Part shown: positions 1 to 12,480 of the stretch, piece by piece
Position numbering within the stretch: position 1 is the first letter of the stretch
Layout: each line of letters opens with the position of its first letter
NCBI RefSeq assembly: GCF_031877795.1
Contig: NC_133933.1
Location: 139,001-203,000 of the forward strand
DNA length: 64,000 nt
Origin: Strix aluco
Taxonomy: Eukaryota > Chordata > Aves > Strigiformes > Strigidae
Reading direction: 5' to 3'
Notes under the pieces: model-generated
What the model saw: only the letters and a program-made list of their open reading frames with translations
What the model was told of the DNA's origin: nothing
Databases searched by the model: none
Translations under genes and position numbers: made by a program

Positions 1-3000
1 AAGTAGCTCTCTAGAAGATGCAAATCCTGTACATTTCATGAAGCAGTGACAAAGTAAATCCATGATCTCTCCCAGAATGAAAATTTTGAGCTCACTGACA
101 GCTTCTACTATGTGAAGAGGAATGGCCAACCATCCACTAAACAAAAACAACATCAAACTCTGCAAGAAGCTCATAAAGATTCTGGGTTGAAGTGAATTCT
201 GTTCTTGAAAGAGTTAGAAATAGGTAACAGTTGTTCCAGGAGTAGACAAATGAAGCATGAACCAGCAACATGCCTTAAAAGCATTAAAGATTAACATAGA
301 AAAAAGTTTCTGTGACAAAATAAAGAAAAAAACTATCCCCATACTGAAGTAAACCATTGCTAAGGAGAACCTGATAAGAAACACTGATGCCAGAGATGAC
401 CAAGTCTTTGAAATCTACAAGCTCTCAGTCAGATCTCCGCATTTGTTAGTGGACAAGAGCAAAGAAGAAAGATTGGAAGGGATGTCCCCTTCTGTCTTCT
501 GATCACAAATTTGGAATGGAAGCTAGAAAGTAAAAAATAGCAGCAGACAATATGGTACATAAGGAAACTTTCATCTCAGACAGTTTAATTACAGACCAAC
601 CACAGAAGACATCTTGTAAAATTCCTGTTTGATGACTGCTAGTTAGAAAAGGGCAGGACAAGAGAGCTGGGGAGAACAAGAGACAGCTGGTTAATGTTGT
701 CATTATCACTTTGGACCAACTCTCACTAACTTTTTAGCAGTCGCTTCTGTTCCACTTTTGGTTAGACCTTCTGTTACTGCAGAATTGATCCAAAATATGT
801 ACAGTTATCCCCCTCACAAATTTCTGTACGCTGCTCGACTAGTTAACCTAGCCACAGACTAACAGAGCACAACAGCAGACAACTCTACACTTAAACCGCA
901 CTGGGGTGGATCACCCTGCCATAGTTTGTACTCCTGCCCTTGCTCGGGTACTTAATGCTGACGATTTGGATAAGGTATTACCTTTGTAATCGAGAGATAA
1001 TGAAGCCACTTACACTGGAAGGTCTCCCCTATTAGTTACCGAAACAACAGCATATTTAACAACATAAAGGAAAATGTCTCATCCCATTCCGTTTTCTTTG
1101 CTTTTATCTCCTCCTTATTACCTGAAGTATTTTTAGTTTATCATTGTATCTTGCCACATGGATATATTTAAAACACCCAACAATGCTATTAACCCACTAG
1201 TCATCATTTTGGCACTACATGACTATTTTCCTCTTTTGTAAAGGACGTGACCACATTAATGCATAAATCTGGGGGTTTATTCCCCTGCATTTTCAAAGAG
1301 AAACATGTTTAAACACACACTATCGACCCTTACTTTATCAAAAAGCAGTAAAAGCACAATTTTCAGTTTTTCAGGACAGATTAAGACCTTAAGTGAAATT
1401 CTAGCGCTGCAGTGGACACTCCATTACAAGAGCCTAAATTAAGACAATGAAAAGAGCAACCAGCTATAGTTTCACAAATTGTTTTAGTGAATTTCTAATT
1501 ACAGTGAGCCAAATACCAATCTCTCATTGGATTAGTATAGCTAAAAACTTCTTCCTAAACAACCCCAAACAAAGCAAAAGACACTGCAATTCCACTTATA
1601 CCAGTCTTCTGAGTCTACACACACACACCGAAACTCCTGATACACTTTTCACTGCAAAAATTTACAGTAAACTTTTCAGACACAGACACTTTGTTTCAGA
1701 CTTCACAGCTACAAGGTTGTTACTGGGTGTCTTTTCCAGCAGGTATTACCTCACTGCTAAAGCTCTTTCCATGATTTCATCGTTTTTAATAGTAAGGTAC
1801 ACTTACTCAGTAACATGCACTCCTACACCAATACTGACTTGGTCCATATTCAGACACAGCAATTATCCAAACGTAAAATTTACCCTTCATTTGACCCCTG
1901 AAGTATGTATGCTGGTTAAATTAGTTAGCATATAGCCACTTCATCAGCCACTTCACACACGCTATCTTGTTCCCCAATTAGAAAGGTTTACATACAGTGC
2001 GACATTCTCATAAACAGTGGTGTAATGTTAACATTGGTTTTCCAATACAATTATTTATGCAGGAAATTACACCTGTGTGACAAGTGTTACAGTCTAACAG
2101 AACATGCAGAAGATGACACATCGGCCAGAGCTGAACAAAACAAAAAGTCATTCTTACCACCTATGTAATACATTAAGCACAAATGTTTTAGGTGAAGACA
2201 AGCCTGGTCGATATGAACTGAATGTAAAAAACAAAAATAAAACAGTAATTAAATTAACACCTATAAATCAAATCAATCAGCTTTTAAAAGTATCTTGACT
2301 TCCACCAAAATATTACCCCTCAAAATTGACGTTAAAAAAAGAGTAAGCACCGTATGAGAACAAATCGCACTGCATATTAAGATGGAGTGTCTGGTATCTA
2401 ATACAGTGAATAAGAGCCCAACATTTCAGACAGACCATCACAACTGATATACTCCTCCCAGCTTAACCTCCTCTTCACCCTCAGAAGAGTCCCCTCCCCA
2501 CTGTGCAAGTTTCTCTCAGAGCCAATGCCAAGTGACTAGACAACATCCCTGCAGAGCAGACGAGGCAGTTTCAGTAGGTGCTGCCACAGGCATAAAATAA
2601 ACCAACTAAAAAAGGCTCTGCTCTTCCCGATTTTCATTTACAAGTAATATCTACAATTAGCAAAATAATGCAACTTAGCAATTATTTTTCCAGCTACTTA
2701 GCCACAAGAGAACGTCAGCATGAAATGCTCTGTAACACGGTACAAGGCTACATGTGTTGTCTGTTCCTGTCACTTATCAGCAACAGGATCTTCCACCCCG
2801 TAAAAGAAATCACTGGTAGTAACTTCAAGAGCCCTGGACAGAAAATTTATTTTTTTAAGCTAATTAAGCTTGCATTTCTTTACATGAAGTTTCTTCAAAC
2901 AAACATAATGAGTTACCCATGTAATATTTTTTATCATCTGTAATTTATAGAGCAGGACCTTCTCTAATTGGAATTATTACAGAAATTGCAATTTGGGAAA

Positions 3001-3612
3001 TCTGACAGATGGAGAGGAACTGGCAGCACAAAGAAAGCAAAGAAAACAAGTTTTCATCTTCCAAATCAGTAGAACATTTCCAAAATTCTTAACTGGGAAA
3101 AAAATTGATTTGTCCCTATCATCACTTTGAGTACATATACGTGTATATGTATTTTCTATAGAAGGTACTTCACTTTTTTCATGTGCATAGTGATTTACAC
3201 CTAGATTACACATAGTGGGAGTGGTTACAGTACATATTTCAGAACAGTTATAATGTTTTATTTTTTTTCCCAAACCCTTGTTGTGAAATAAAACATAACC
3301 ACAGATATTTGCCTTGAATAGCATTAAAAATAACATTAAACTGTGGATTGACATAAGTGGAAGAGCCCTGTTCCAGCATATTTAGAAATTAACTCACATG
3401 GATAAACAAACATAACAAACACAATTCAGCAGCAGAAAAATACAGATTATTTAGGACAGTCTTGCACGGAATTACTGAAATAATTCATGACTTCACAAAA
3501 TATATGCAAAATATTTACTGTGTATCAAAGACCAGATATTAAAAAATTACCGAGTACTTTCAAGCATTACAGGTGCTTATAACCTATCAAATGTTTTAAA
3601 ATGCAAACTTAC
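1..3612 (-). other. PSME4 intron 3 (partial), no other gene seen
   Basis: AT-rich, CpG-poor DNA from the left edge to the donor of exon 3. I searched the minus strand for the next PSME4 exon (human residues after NWFPN) and did not find it, so the intron is at least 3.6 kb. Open frames here, such as plus 1447-1935 and minus 2977-3354, have no recognisable domains and look like chance. No recognisable repeat family was seen beyond short A/T runs. Confidence 0.7.
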
Positions 3613-3729
3613 TTGGGAAACCAATTTAATCCCAGATGTTCTGTTTTGGAGTATAAAATCCTCTCCAACATTTCATAAAGTGGTCTCCATGGTAACTCTA
3701 AATCATCCCTGGAAAGCAGTTCTTTTTTC
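3613..3729 (-). CDS. PSME4: PSME4 (PA200) coding exon 3
   Basis: Third coding exon, 117 nt. On the minus strand, an acceptor with a T-rich tract ending in CTATTAG precedes 3729. The first G completes the split Lys codon from exon 2, and the frame continues [20 protein letters not shown], then [18 protein letters not shown]. It ends at 3613 with two bases of the next codon (Asn in human) before a perfect GTAAGT donor at 3612-3607. This matches the human segment [20 protein letters not shown] as I recall it. Exons 1 to 3 together give about 146 residues of a protein that is about 1,840 residues long in human. The remaining exons must lie left of the window, since I found no further PSME4 coding sequence in 1-3612. 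Confidence 0.94.
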
Positions 3730-4254
3730 CTAATAGAAAAAAAAACACCAAACAATGATCACTTTTGGATTAAACATTTCCATGACCGCCCTGCCCATGA
3801 GAACCCCCCGGTGACTCTCTGCATTGCCCTCAGCCCCAGCGCCTGGCAGAAGCTGCAGGAAGGTCAGGCAGAGAGCAGCCAGCCACTCGCCGCGTTCCTG
3901 CGCCACCAGAACCCCTCACGGCCTTCACGGAAAGTCTGACTAAGGGAAAGACAGTCTTCACCTTCTCCCTATTTGAGATTCAACCTTAACACTTGGCTGA
4001 GATCCTTTCTTTTCCTAACAGGAGAAAAAAACCTGACGTTCTTTCACTTTCAATAGCACTCCTAAAGCTTTGAAAGGGACAAGTTGCTTGTGCAACAAGA
4101 ACTCTTTGTAACCAACATCATCTGTACAGGGGAGATGCAGCGAAGTAACCTGCAACTGAACGTTCTGTTACATTGAAGTAAGGAACAACATGAAGCAAGT
4201 GAACTGATCAACTAAAGACGGAAGTTTCAGTAGTCAGCAGGAATCTGGACTTAC
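3730..4254 (-). other. PSME4 intron 2
   Basis: A 525-bp intron with consensus GTAAGT donor (next to 4255) and CTATTAG acceptor (next to 3729). The middle, about 3785-3920, is locally GC-richer. Nothing gene-like is seen. Confidence 0.85.
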
Positions 4255-4395
4255 TTTAACAGGTTTATCAACAGGCGTGCAAATCCTTGCATCATGCTGA
4301 TCTCCAGTTTGGGAATTGTTACCAACTCGTACAACAATTTGATAAAAAGCACATGATCTTCTCGGCTAAATTTTCTCCCATATAATCGAATGTAT
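4255..4395 (-). CDS. PSME4: PSME4 (PA200) coding exon 2
   Basis: Second coding exon, 141 nt, too short and interrupted to appear as a long open frame. On the minus strand, acceptor TTTGTAG ends at 4396 and the first base A completes the Thr codon left open by exon 1. The frame then reads [20 protein letters not shown] and on through [20 protein letters not shown] and LLINLL, differing from human PSME4 as I recall it only by conservative changes (K to R, S to T). It ends at 4255 before donor GTAAGT, with two bases of a Lys codon carried over. It encodes part of the N-terminal helical repeat region. Phase matches perfectly with exons 1 and 3, and intron 1 between this exon and exon 1 is 7,221 bp. 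Confidence 0.95.
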
Positions 4396-7300
4396 CTACA
4401 AACAAAGCACAAGATGGGTTAGCAATAATTTTAAACATTTCCGTTTTATCTACGACCCGAGCCAGACTCCATCTGACTTGCTGTTTAATGAAAGAAAATT
4501 AAAGCCTGCTTCACAAGTCCAACAAGAACCTGAAGGTATATAGCAAAGGAACACTGACAACCAAAACCAACTACAGAAAGAAAAAGACCAAATAACATTT
4601 GCGATTCTACAAATACTGTAACTTCATGCTCACACTAGATGCCACAAAAACAAGGATCATACTATTTCACCTCAGCTCAAAATGTACTAGCCCTTCAATT
4701 TAGTATTTCCGTATCCCCATGTGTTTTAATTCTCTTAAAAAAACCCTAAACAAACCAGAAAAACTGTCACGAGCAACCTTATTATACTCTACCCTTTTCA
4801 GCTGGGGCACTTTAAGAAGGAGACAGGACACAATCCAGAAGCTAATTAAAAACAAAACAGAAGTCTCAAGCAAAGTCCACATCTGAGAGCTTCCAGTGAG
4901 GCCCAACAACTGCTGTAGCCACCCCAGTTTGCTGGCAGTCTGTCCCACTGCTGTCCCCGTACTCAGTGCCTCAAGGAAGTGCGGATCCAGCAGGACTGAC
5001 TCTGGAAGCAGCACTTGCTATTTTCAAATACAGATTGAACACAAGAATATGTTTAAAGTCTTAAAAGATAATTTGAACCCGATAAAGCTATATAAGGTTT
5101 CAGTGTGGCATTTTAGGTGTCACACAACTAAAAATCACTGCTCCTCTGGAAGCACACTTCCCTTTTTATTACTGCTCCAAGTATTCCATAAGGATTCCCA
5201 AGAAGCCCGACTGATACGCTGTCCTCCAAGCAGCACTCAGGCAAAGCATACAAGATGGGAACCCCTATAAGACTTCTATTTGAGAAGCCTGTTTACTGTT
5301 TCTAAGAGTTAGTCGAGGTTGGATTGATTTCTTGGCTAAATATCCCCCCGCAGAGCATCAAGGCTGGCTCTGGCCATGTGAAACCCCCGCTCTCCCCCCG
5401 GCTGTTCGGTGTGCAGGGCGGCACAGCCCGCAGCACCCCACCCTGCAACCAGCCACTACGGGCTCGGGAGGGCTCCCACCGCTAAGTCAGAAGGGGCCAG
5501 GCGACTGGCAAGGGGCAGACATGAGCAGTTCCTGATCTCACTCTGAAAACAACCTCTCTCCATTCCTGAACTCGGTTTCTGAAATTGAGTCCTGCCACAT
5601 CGAGGAACTCAGTTCCATACTAGATCCCTCTTTGTAAACTTTTATTCCTCCCAGAGTAGAGCTGACTATTTGAGAACTACAACCCAGACCCTTTAGTAAA
5701 ACACACTTACACCAAGCAGATTTCACACAGTGACACCAAAGCACACGGGATTCGGACTCAACTGCTCCAATACTTTTTTTCTGCTATTTCCCCAGATCCC
5801 CCTTACTCAATTTAAAACAAAATATTCTCTGAACTACCGGATCACCCACAGCTAGTAATGTTACCCAGTGCAGTTAGTCTCCTTAAGTACACATATATCA
5901 TGTCCCCTTGCTCTTTCCTTGTGAGGCTTTTTTCCAACCTTCTTCCTTCAGTTTCCCTTGAAGATACAGTGGAAAAAGCTGCAGGACTCTGGCAAACCAA
6001 TAATCACCAGTTTTCACAAAAATTAAGAAAAAACCCGAACTACTCTACAGCACTATTTTCCACTTCCTTTTTCCTCTTCCATTGATTTTAAAGGAGGATT
6101 TCTACATTTGATGGGCACTATTTTCACTAATGCTCATTTCCATGTGCTCTACTTATTTCAAATACAGAAGGAAACAAACAAAACAGAGGATGACCCACTC
6201 TTCTACCACAGGAACTTAAATTATCTGAATTGGCCAGAATTACTATCTACCTATACAATTACACCAACAACAGCTGAACACCTACACTTTTCACATGCAT
6301 TAAACGGACAGGCAAAAAGAATCCCCAGAAAAAAAAAAAAAAGGGTGACACTTGATTTTGTGAGGGCTAACAGAAGTATATAATACTTATATTAATTGCA
6401 GTATTTTACCTTCTAAAAGCATACATCCCTCATACACTGTATGGGAAAAACCCCATGTGAAAGTCTGGAAGCTTTTTCAGGCTAAATGGGGTAACAATCA
6501 GGACAAGACAAAAATTTCATAAGCAGACCTAAGAGCTCTTCCCAGCACATCAAAAGGAAAAGCACCTGCCTTGGAAACAGTCTAGACTTCCCAGGACAAT
6601 CAGAGGCATTTTATAGGACCATGAGAGAGACGACCAGCCACACAGTCCTACCACTCCCACCTGGGCATTTCCCTCCGTGTTCACTTACTGGTTAGTAAAA
6701 GGGTAAGACAGTGTTTGATGCAATGACCAAAGTCGACAGGAGTTCGCCTACGAGAGTGTCTGTACTTTCCACAACAGTACACATCTGGGAAGGAAAACAC
6801 CAGTTACACACCGATAGCAAGGGCTCATTTCACTGGGGACCAGAGGGTTCTGAAATCCAGTTTAACCTTTAGTAACTTCCAGTTCATTATCCTTCAGCCA
6901 CATCAACTTGCAGGTACTTCTGCACTCTCTTAATACAAGCTCTAAAGTAACAAAGAATACTGGTTTCACTGCCTCATGTACGATTTAAAGAAACTGCAAA
7001 AGCCTGAAAAATAAGTTTTAACTACAGAAAAACACTACACAAGATCCAATTAATCTGTCAGCATTGCTATATATATCCAAAACCAAAATGTTTGGCTGAT
7101 TACCTTTCTTGACCTTTGCTAACAGCAGTTCTATTATACAAAATGCTGTTTAAGGAAGAGAAGCACACAGAAATGAACACAAAGATGTCACTATGTCCAA
7201 GAAGCATAACTAGATGCCAAATTGCCCCCGTATATACAGTTTCTTTATATGGGTGGGGGAGGTAGATTTTACAACTGTCAATTATTTGTCTTAATCCAGT

Positions 7301-10300
7301 TGTGCATTATGACAATGACAGAGAAGAATTAATTCCAGGAAGAAGCTAATCACCTTTTCCTCAAGATTAAACAAGCAAAATCTAATAGAAGAGAACTGCA
7401 ATATTTTTGGAATATCCCCTCACAAAGGATGAACTATTACCATTACTAAATAAAATAATATAGGCAGAACTTCATGAATCCTGAAGGATGACTAGGGGCT
7501 AATTGCACAGATGCATGTTCATCATATAAACAGTGACTCTTCAGGATAAAAAAAAAATGTATTATTAACTGGGTTATTGGGGGAAAAATAATTCTACAAC
7601 TAAACTGCTGCAAAACAAAAAATACTACACTGAGATGATTCTTGAAATCTTAATTCTACTGCCCTTTTGATTCCCTCTTTAAGAAACCTATCAAAGGTTC
7701 TACGAGCTCTCAACCTCTACCACTGAGCTGCAAGAAGGATAAACAAGTTGTCCTTCACTGTGCTGGTCCCCTGCGCTCCAATTTGGAGTTTAGCTACATG
7801 GAGAGAATAAGCGCCACAAAACCCACCCACCCACCCTAAAAAACATGTTTTGGAAGTGAAAATTCTGTTTGCAGCTCCATCCTTCTGTACAGAGTACAGC
7901 ATCTCTGGAGACAGCAAGAAAAAAAATTAGAACCAAAAAGCCAATTCCCTATTCTAAAAGTATTAGGTATCCAATCTCTCACTGCACAATTACAACAGAG
8001 CTATTTTTAGGAAACGTACTGTTGTACGCAGTGGACATCCTAAACCGCCCTAGCAAGTTGGCTGCTCTGCTACAGTTAAAAACTGCCTTCGCTTGTGAGG
8101 CCGAGTCGAGCACTCGCCTAAATCCAGAGCTAGCTATGTGCATTTTCTAACACACAGAACAGGACTATGACTGCTCTGAAAGTTGTTTTTTTGACAAATT
8201 ATGTGAAAAACAATGAATCATGCTCCACAAGACTATTTAAATCATGTATACAGTACACACACACACCCCTTATGCATCTGATAAAGATGAGAGGGAAATA
8301 GGTGTAAAACCAGATTTATACACAACAGTGATTAAACCACTTCAGCAGTCCCACTGAAATGTTTCCATCCTCACTTTAACTTTGTGTCCTGTCATTCTAA
8401 ATCAAATCAGTTGAGCTGCATTTTTTCCACACCTTACAGCAAGAGAGTTAAATGTCATTTTTAACAAGCCTATACCTGACAAACACATAAAATAACACTG
8501 CCAGGAACAGAAACCGTGTCCCTCAGCTCCAAAAACACTACCCTTGCCTAGTGAAATAGAACGTACAGCAAGACATTTGTGTGTCTTCCAGGCTGCAAAG
8601 ACAACTACGTGTACAGTAATTATTAAATGTTCATATTATACTAACATGCTCATTTACAGACTATGGTCTAAAAATAAAAAATTCAAAAAGTAGATTTACA
8701 CACAAAGTTTCTGTGTAAAACATGAAAGAAGGAAAAATTGAAAAGTGGCCTATTTTTGACCTAGAGATCCTAGAAGACCGAGGCAAGTCCATTTAAGCAA
8801 ATGATTTTGACGCAACCCGCTTTCTCCCCACTGCCCCCCCCAGGAGTAAATTATATCCTGAGATTCGGTAGTCTGCTTTCACAACTGGATTACCATTTCC
8901 AAAGATACAGATTTTACTAGCTGAAGTTGGAGGCATCTTGGGGTAACGATTACAGATCTAAACGCAAGTCTTTGAGGCAAGCAGTTTTACTTGTGTAAGG
9001 AGTCCCACTAAGTCGTAAGTTACTCAAGTAACTGCACTATTCCTGTCTTCACAGGACAGCAAGTTCTCTCACCACACATGCATCCCAACCAAAGAACCAG
9101 TTAGCATCACTCAAAAGTGTGCATAGAAGAATTCTGCAAATCAGCTTGCAGACATTATATTGGATAAACTTCAATTTTGTTGGGTTTTTTTTGCTTCCCT
9201 ACTCTGTGACATCAAACAGGTGAAACAGCTGCTCTTAAGATAAAACTATGTGCAAGTCATGTTTTCAGCTGTTGGGAGTACAAGAAATACAACACCTCAG
9301 ACTTCATCATGAAATAGTAACTGATACTCAAATTTTTAATTCAAAAAAAGATTTGAGTTTCACTTTCATTCTTCATACTCTACAGGGTTTCTGCGGGTTG
9401 TACAAAGCTGCCAGTACCTAAGGAGGTGTAACTCCACCCGTATATAATCTGCATGCAATTTTTCTCTTCATTTATATGTATGTACATATTACAGTGCTTC
9501 TCTTAACATTTGTATCTGTGCAAGAAATAGATTATAGACATGTCAGCTTCGCTTCCCAATTACAAATTATTTCACAGAATATTGTGAGAATACTGGCTTT
9601 TATAACTCAGATGTTTGCAACAAAGCTAAGGAGCCATCATACCACTGTGAAGATTCTTTTACCAAACAAATGTGCTCTTTATTGTAGCTGTCCAGCAGGG
9701 AAAAAGGCATTAAGTTGATTTGGAGGTGCACCACCCACTAATCAAGTCATCAAACTTTTGATTTTATTGTCATTATCCTCTATTTTGATTTAGGTATGAC
9801 ATCAGAACACCATATGGTTGGAAGTGTTTCATCTAGGCCTAAACCTTTATTAACATATTTCATCCCGCGGAAGTACTTTGTCAAGTTAAACTAAGCAGCA
9901 AAACATCTCTCATGTTAAGTATACCAGTTTATTTTTAAACCAAGCCCACTGTTTCCTTCCCTACCTACATCCAAAGATATTCAGAGTCTTACTGCATATA
10001 ATATGCCACAAAGAAATCTTGGGACTAACAGGCATCAGACAAGTTGCAAACACACACAATAAATTCAAACCTCAAAGAGTAGGTGGAAAACCACAAATTA
10101 GAGCCTCCTGACCTTTCTGTGATTCATGAAGTAGCATAGCAGCAGTTCTCAATAGGCTAAAAATTCACTGCCCTGCAGCCTAAACTGGGAACAGTCATTG
10201 CAATCTCCGCAGTGAGTAATAGGGTGATTCTAACACAACCCTACAGGCTCTCAGAGGACTGATGTGCCACATTTGGCCTATTTAGCTGATGTTGATCTCT

Positions 10301-11616
10301 CTCGTAGTAGGAACTGCTACACTCTATTTCAACTTGATTACTACACCAAGTTGTACCACAGGTACAAAGGCAACAGGTGCCACCCAAACCCAAACGAGCT
10401 AACAGATGGCTGAGGGGTGGGAAGGGAAACAGTATTCAGCTGGTTCCAAGCAGGTTCAAACTGTCACCTAACACAAACATGTGAGTCATTTCGCAACCAT
10501 CAATGTAATTCTATCTAAGAAGGCCTCTTGGCAAATACAAAGACACTTACATTTCAATACACACGTATCAAACAGATTTGAGTGCCCAATCTATATTAGA
10601 TTGTCAATTAATATTAAAGAAATGACTTATGTAAGGAGGAAATTTTAAGTGAAGATCTCAAAACTGTACTGAACGCACACATTTCATCCTTCCTAGCACA
10701 CAGCAAACACCATTTATGGAGACACACAGAGCATTCAGCAAAAAAAACCAGGATAAACATCTGCAGCAATATGTTTTACTGACTGAAGCTACGGGAGTCA
10801 CTGTCATACGATGTCATTTTCAGTGCCAGAGCGCCCAAAAGAAAAAAAGGTTAAACATGATTTGTAAAACTAAGAGCAACCTGTGTTCCGCTGAGCGCTA
10901 TCTACGAACCCACGGTGGTTTTATCTGTATTCGCAACAGCTCGGCAACAGACACAGCAGAGCCAACATCGACAGCAACGACACCGTGCCACAGCACAAGC
11001 AAGGTATCAAGGGCACCAAGGGTGTTGACACAGCACTAAACCAGATTTTAATCCCGCTAGCACTGAACTAACAAACAGCCTGTCTTGAGAAAGCCTTCAC
11101 GTTCCTAGAGCAGAAGTTACACGGAGATGATATCTCGCACAACTCGCTTAAAAAGGCGAGAGGTGAAACGGGTGCCCGATTATGCCTTAAGGAAAAAAAA
11201 AACAACTCTCAAACCACCAAGAAACCGACGAAAGTAAAATCGGGGAAGTTTCAGAGCGGACAGGCGCGGCGCTGGAAGCGAAGGCACCTTTGTCCCCGTT
11301 CCATCCGCGGGCCTTGTGTAAGCGCCGGGCTGGGCAAGCGGCGGCCAGCCCCGGCCTGGCAGCGCGGCCCGGCCTGAGCCCCGCGCGGGGCCGCGCCCGG
11401 GGCAGCCCGCGCCCGCCCGGCCCGGACCCAGCGGCGCCAGGAGGCACCGTTAGGCAGCGCGCCCGCCCTTCGCCCGCCCGCCCGGCCCCACCGGCGGCCC
11501 CCCCGGGGCAGGGACGCGCCCGCCGCCCCGGCTTCGCACCCTCCACGCCCGCAGGCCCCGCTCCGAGGCCGCTTAACCGCGGGCGCGACCCGGCGGGGCG
11601 GGTCCGGGGCACTCAC
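4396..11616 (-). other. PSME4 intron 1
   Basis: A 7.2-kb intron between coding exons 1 and 2. Apart from the exon-like element at 6689-6784 it holds AT-rich sequence, short A runs (such as 13 A near 6330) and a short CA run near 8258. The last 370 bp next to exon 1 belong to the CpG island. Open frames in it (for example plus 4896-5270, 7869-8150, 10716-11039) show no domain or homology I recognise. Confidence 0.75.
6689..6784 (-). other. Exon-like element in PSME4 intron 1 (candidate poison exon)
   Basis: On the minus strand, a strong pyrimidine-rich acceptor (TGTTTTCCTTCCCAG) is followed after 96 nt by a perfect donor GTAAGT. Spliced between PSME4 exons 1 and 2, the element is in phase (its length is a multiple of 3). 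Its frame from exon 1 reads 11 residues beyond the junction Thr and then stops at TAG, 59 nt before the exon's end, which would trigger nonsense-mediated decay. It contains three CpGs close together in an intron otherwise poor in CpG, a hint of constraint. One other frame is open across the whole element (VYCCGKYRHSRRRTPVDFG and on), so a coding exon of another transcript is an alternative; I do not recognise that peptide. No transcript evidence is available here. Confidence 0.4.
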
Positions 11617-11795
11617 GTCGAGAGCTTCCTGGTCCAGAAGAGCCCCCCGGGCCAGAGCTCCTGCAGCTGCACGGCCCGCGCCAGGTTGTCTTTGATCTGC
11701 CCGAGGAAGCGGCCGGCCTCGGCCTCCAGGCGCTCCCCGTAGGGCAGCAGCTTGTTGTAGACGATCTCCTTCTGCGGAGGAGGCGGCGGCGCCAT
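11617..11795 (-). CDS. PSME4: PSME4 (PA200) coding exon 1, N-terminus
   Basis: First coding exon of proteasome activator subunit 4 (PA200), a very large HEAT-repeat protein, mainly nuclear, that caps the 20S core and promotes ubiquitin-independent degradation, including of acetylated histones. The minus-strand frame starts [20 protein letters not shown] and runs to a segment containing [17 protein letters not shown], which is nearly identical to human PSME4 as I recall it. The ATG is at 11795-11793. The exon stops at 11617 before a consensus donor GTGAGT (11616-11611), two bases into a Thr codon that exon 2 completes. It is 179 nt (59 codons plus 2). The leader before QKEIVYNK is only 7 residues, against about 28 in human, so the Gly/Pro-rich human N-terminus is missing unless an upstream start is used; I see none in this frame. 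The exon lies in a CpG island. Identification is very secure; the exact start is slightly less so. Confidence 0.95.
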
Positions 11796-11901
11796 GGCCG
11801 CGCCGTGCCGGGCCGTTCCGGGCCGCTCCGCTCCGCGCCCCTCCGCCGCCTCAGCCCCGGCCGCCGCCGCCGCCCGCCCAGCGCCGCGCCGCGACGTGCC
11901 G

Positions 11902-11909
11902 TGACGTCA
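11902..11909. promoter_or_regulatory. Full palindromic CRE (TGACGTCA)
   Basis: A perfect eight-base cAMP response element, inside GTGACGTCAC, lies about 107 bp upstream of the PSME4 start codon within the CpG island. CREB/ATF proteins bind this palindrome in many CpG-island promoters. Function here is inferred from motif and position only. Confidence 0.55.
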
Positions 11910-11943
11910 CCGCGGGCAGCGGCCGGGCAGCGCCGCCCCGCCC

Positions 11944-11958
11944 CCTTCCGGCGGAAGG
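11944..11958. promoter_or_regulatory. Inverted ETS-like pair (CCTTCCGGCGGAAGG)
   Basis: Two GGAA cores on opposite strands face each other around a central CGG, about 150 bp upstream of the PSME4 ATG and 35 bp beyond the CRE. ETS/GABP sites of the CCGGAAG type are common near housekeeping transcription starts. The call rests on motif alone. Confidence 0.4.
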
Positions 11959-12480
11959 CGGGGGTGAGGGCAGCGCGGGTGAGGGCGGCGCGCGCCCGCC
12001 CCGTCCCCTCGCCCCGCGCCTCCGTCCCGGCCGCACTGAGCGGAGCAGCCGCGGAGCCCCGCGGGCGGGGGCCGGCGGCCCGGGAGCGGAGGGGAAGGGG
12101 CGGCGCGGCCCGGGCAGCGGCGAGCGGGGCCCACGGCGGGGCCGCGCCGTCGCCTCCTCGGGGTCAGAGTTCGCCCTCGGGGGCTTTGCGGTGGATTCCA
12201 CAACCTGGCGCCATGCGAGCGCGTCCCCTCAGCAGGGAAACACCCCCCGCGCTGTGCGGCCGGGCGGAGCGGGGAGCAGACCCAGCCGGGCGCTGCCGGC
12301 CCCGCGCCGGCGGTAATTACCCCCGGGGGGTGATGGCGGATCGGGCGCTAAGAGGCTTAGTGGATAATAACGCTACTCAGGACAGCGGAGCGCCGGGCCC
12401 GGCCCTGCCGCTCGGCGGGGGGATAAAGCTGGCGGGACGTGTGATCACGGCGCGGGGAGCGGGTGGCGCTGAGCTCCAGC

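Larger units (their letters stand above)
11240..12480. promoter_or_regulatory. PSME4: CpG island and promoter of PSME4
   Basis: A block of about 1.2 kb, very rich in G, C and CpG, begins inside PSME4 intron 1, covers coding exon 1 and extends about 0.7 kb upstream of the ATG at 11795. The flanks on both sides are AT-rich and CpG-poor. It contains no obvious TATA box for PSME4, as expected of a housekeeping CpG-island promoter. The 5' UTR start cannot be fixed from sequence alone. Long GC-rich frames run through it on both strands (for example plus 11805-12494) but show no protein-like features, so I do not call them genes. Such islands often fire in both directions, so an upstream antisense transcript on the plus strand is possible but unproven. 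Confidence 0.85.

Noticed and set aside
1447-1935. 162-residue frame on plus in PSME4 intron 3
   Set aside because: Low-complexity composition, no domain or splice evidence, and antisense to the gene; chance in a 64-kb AT-rich window.
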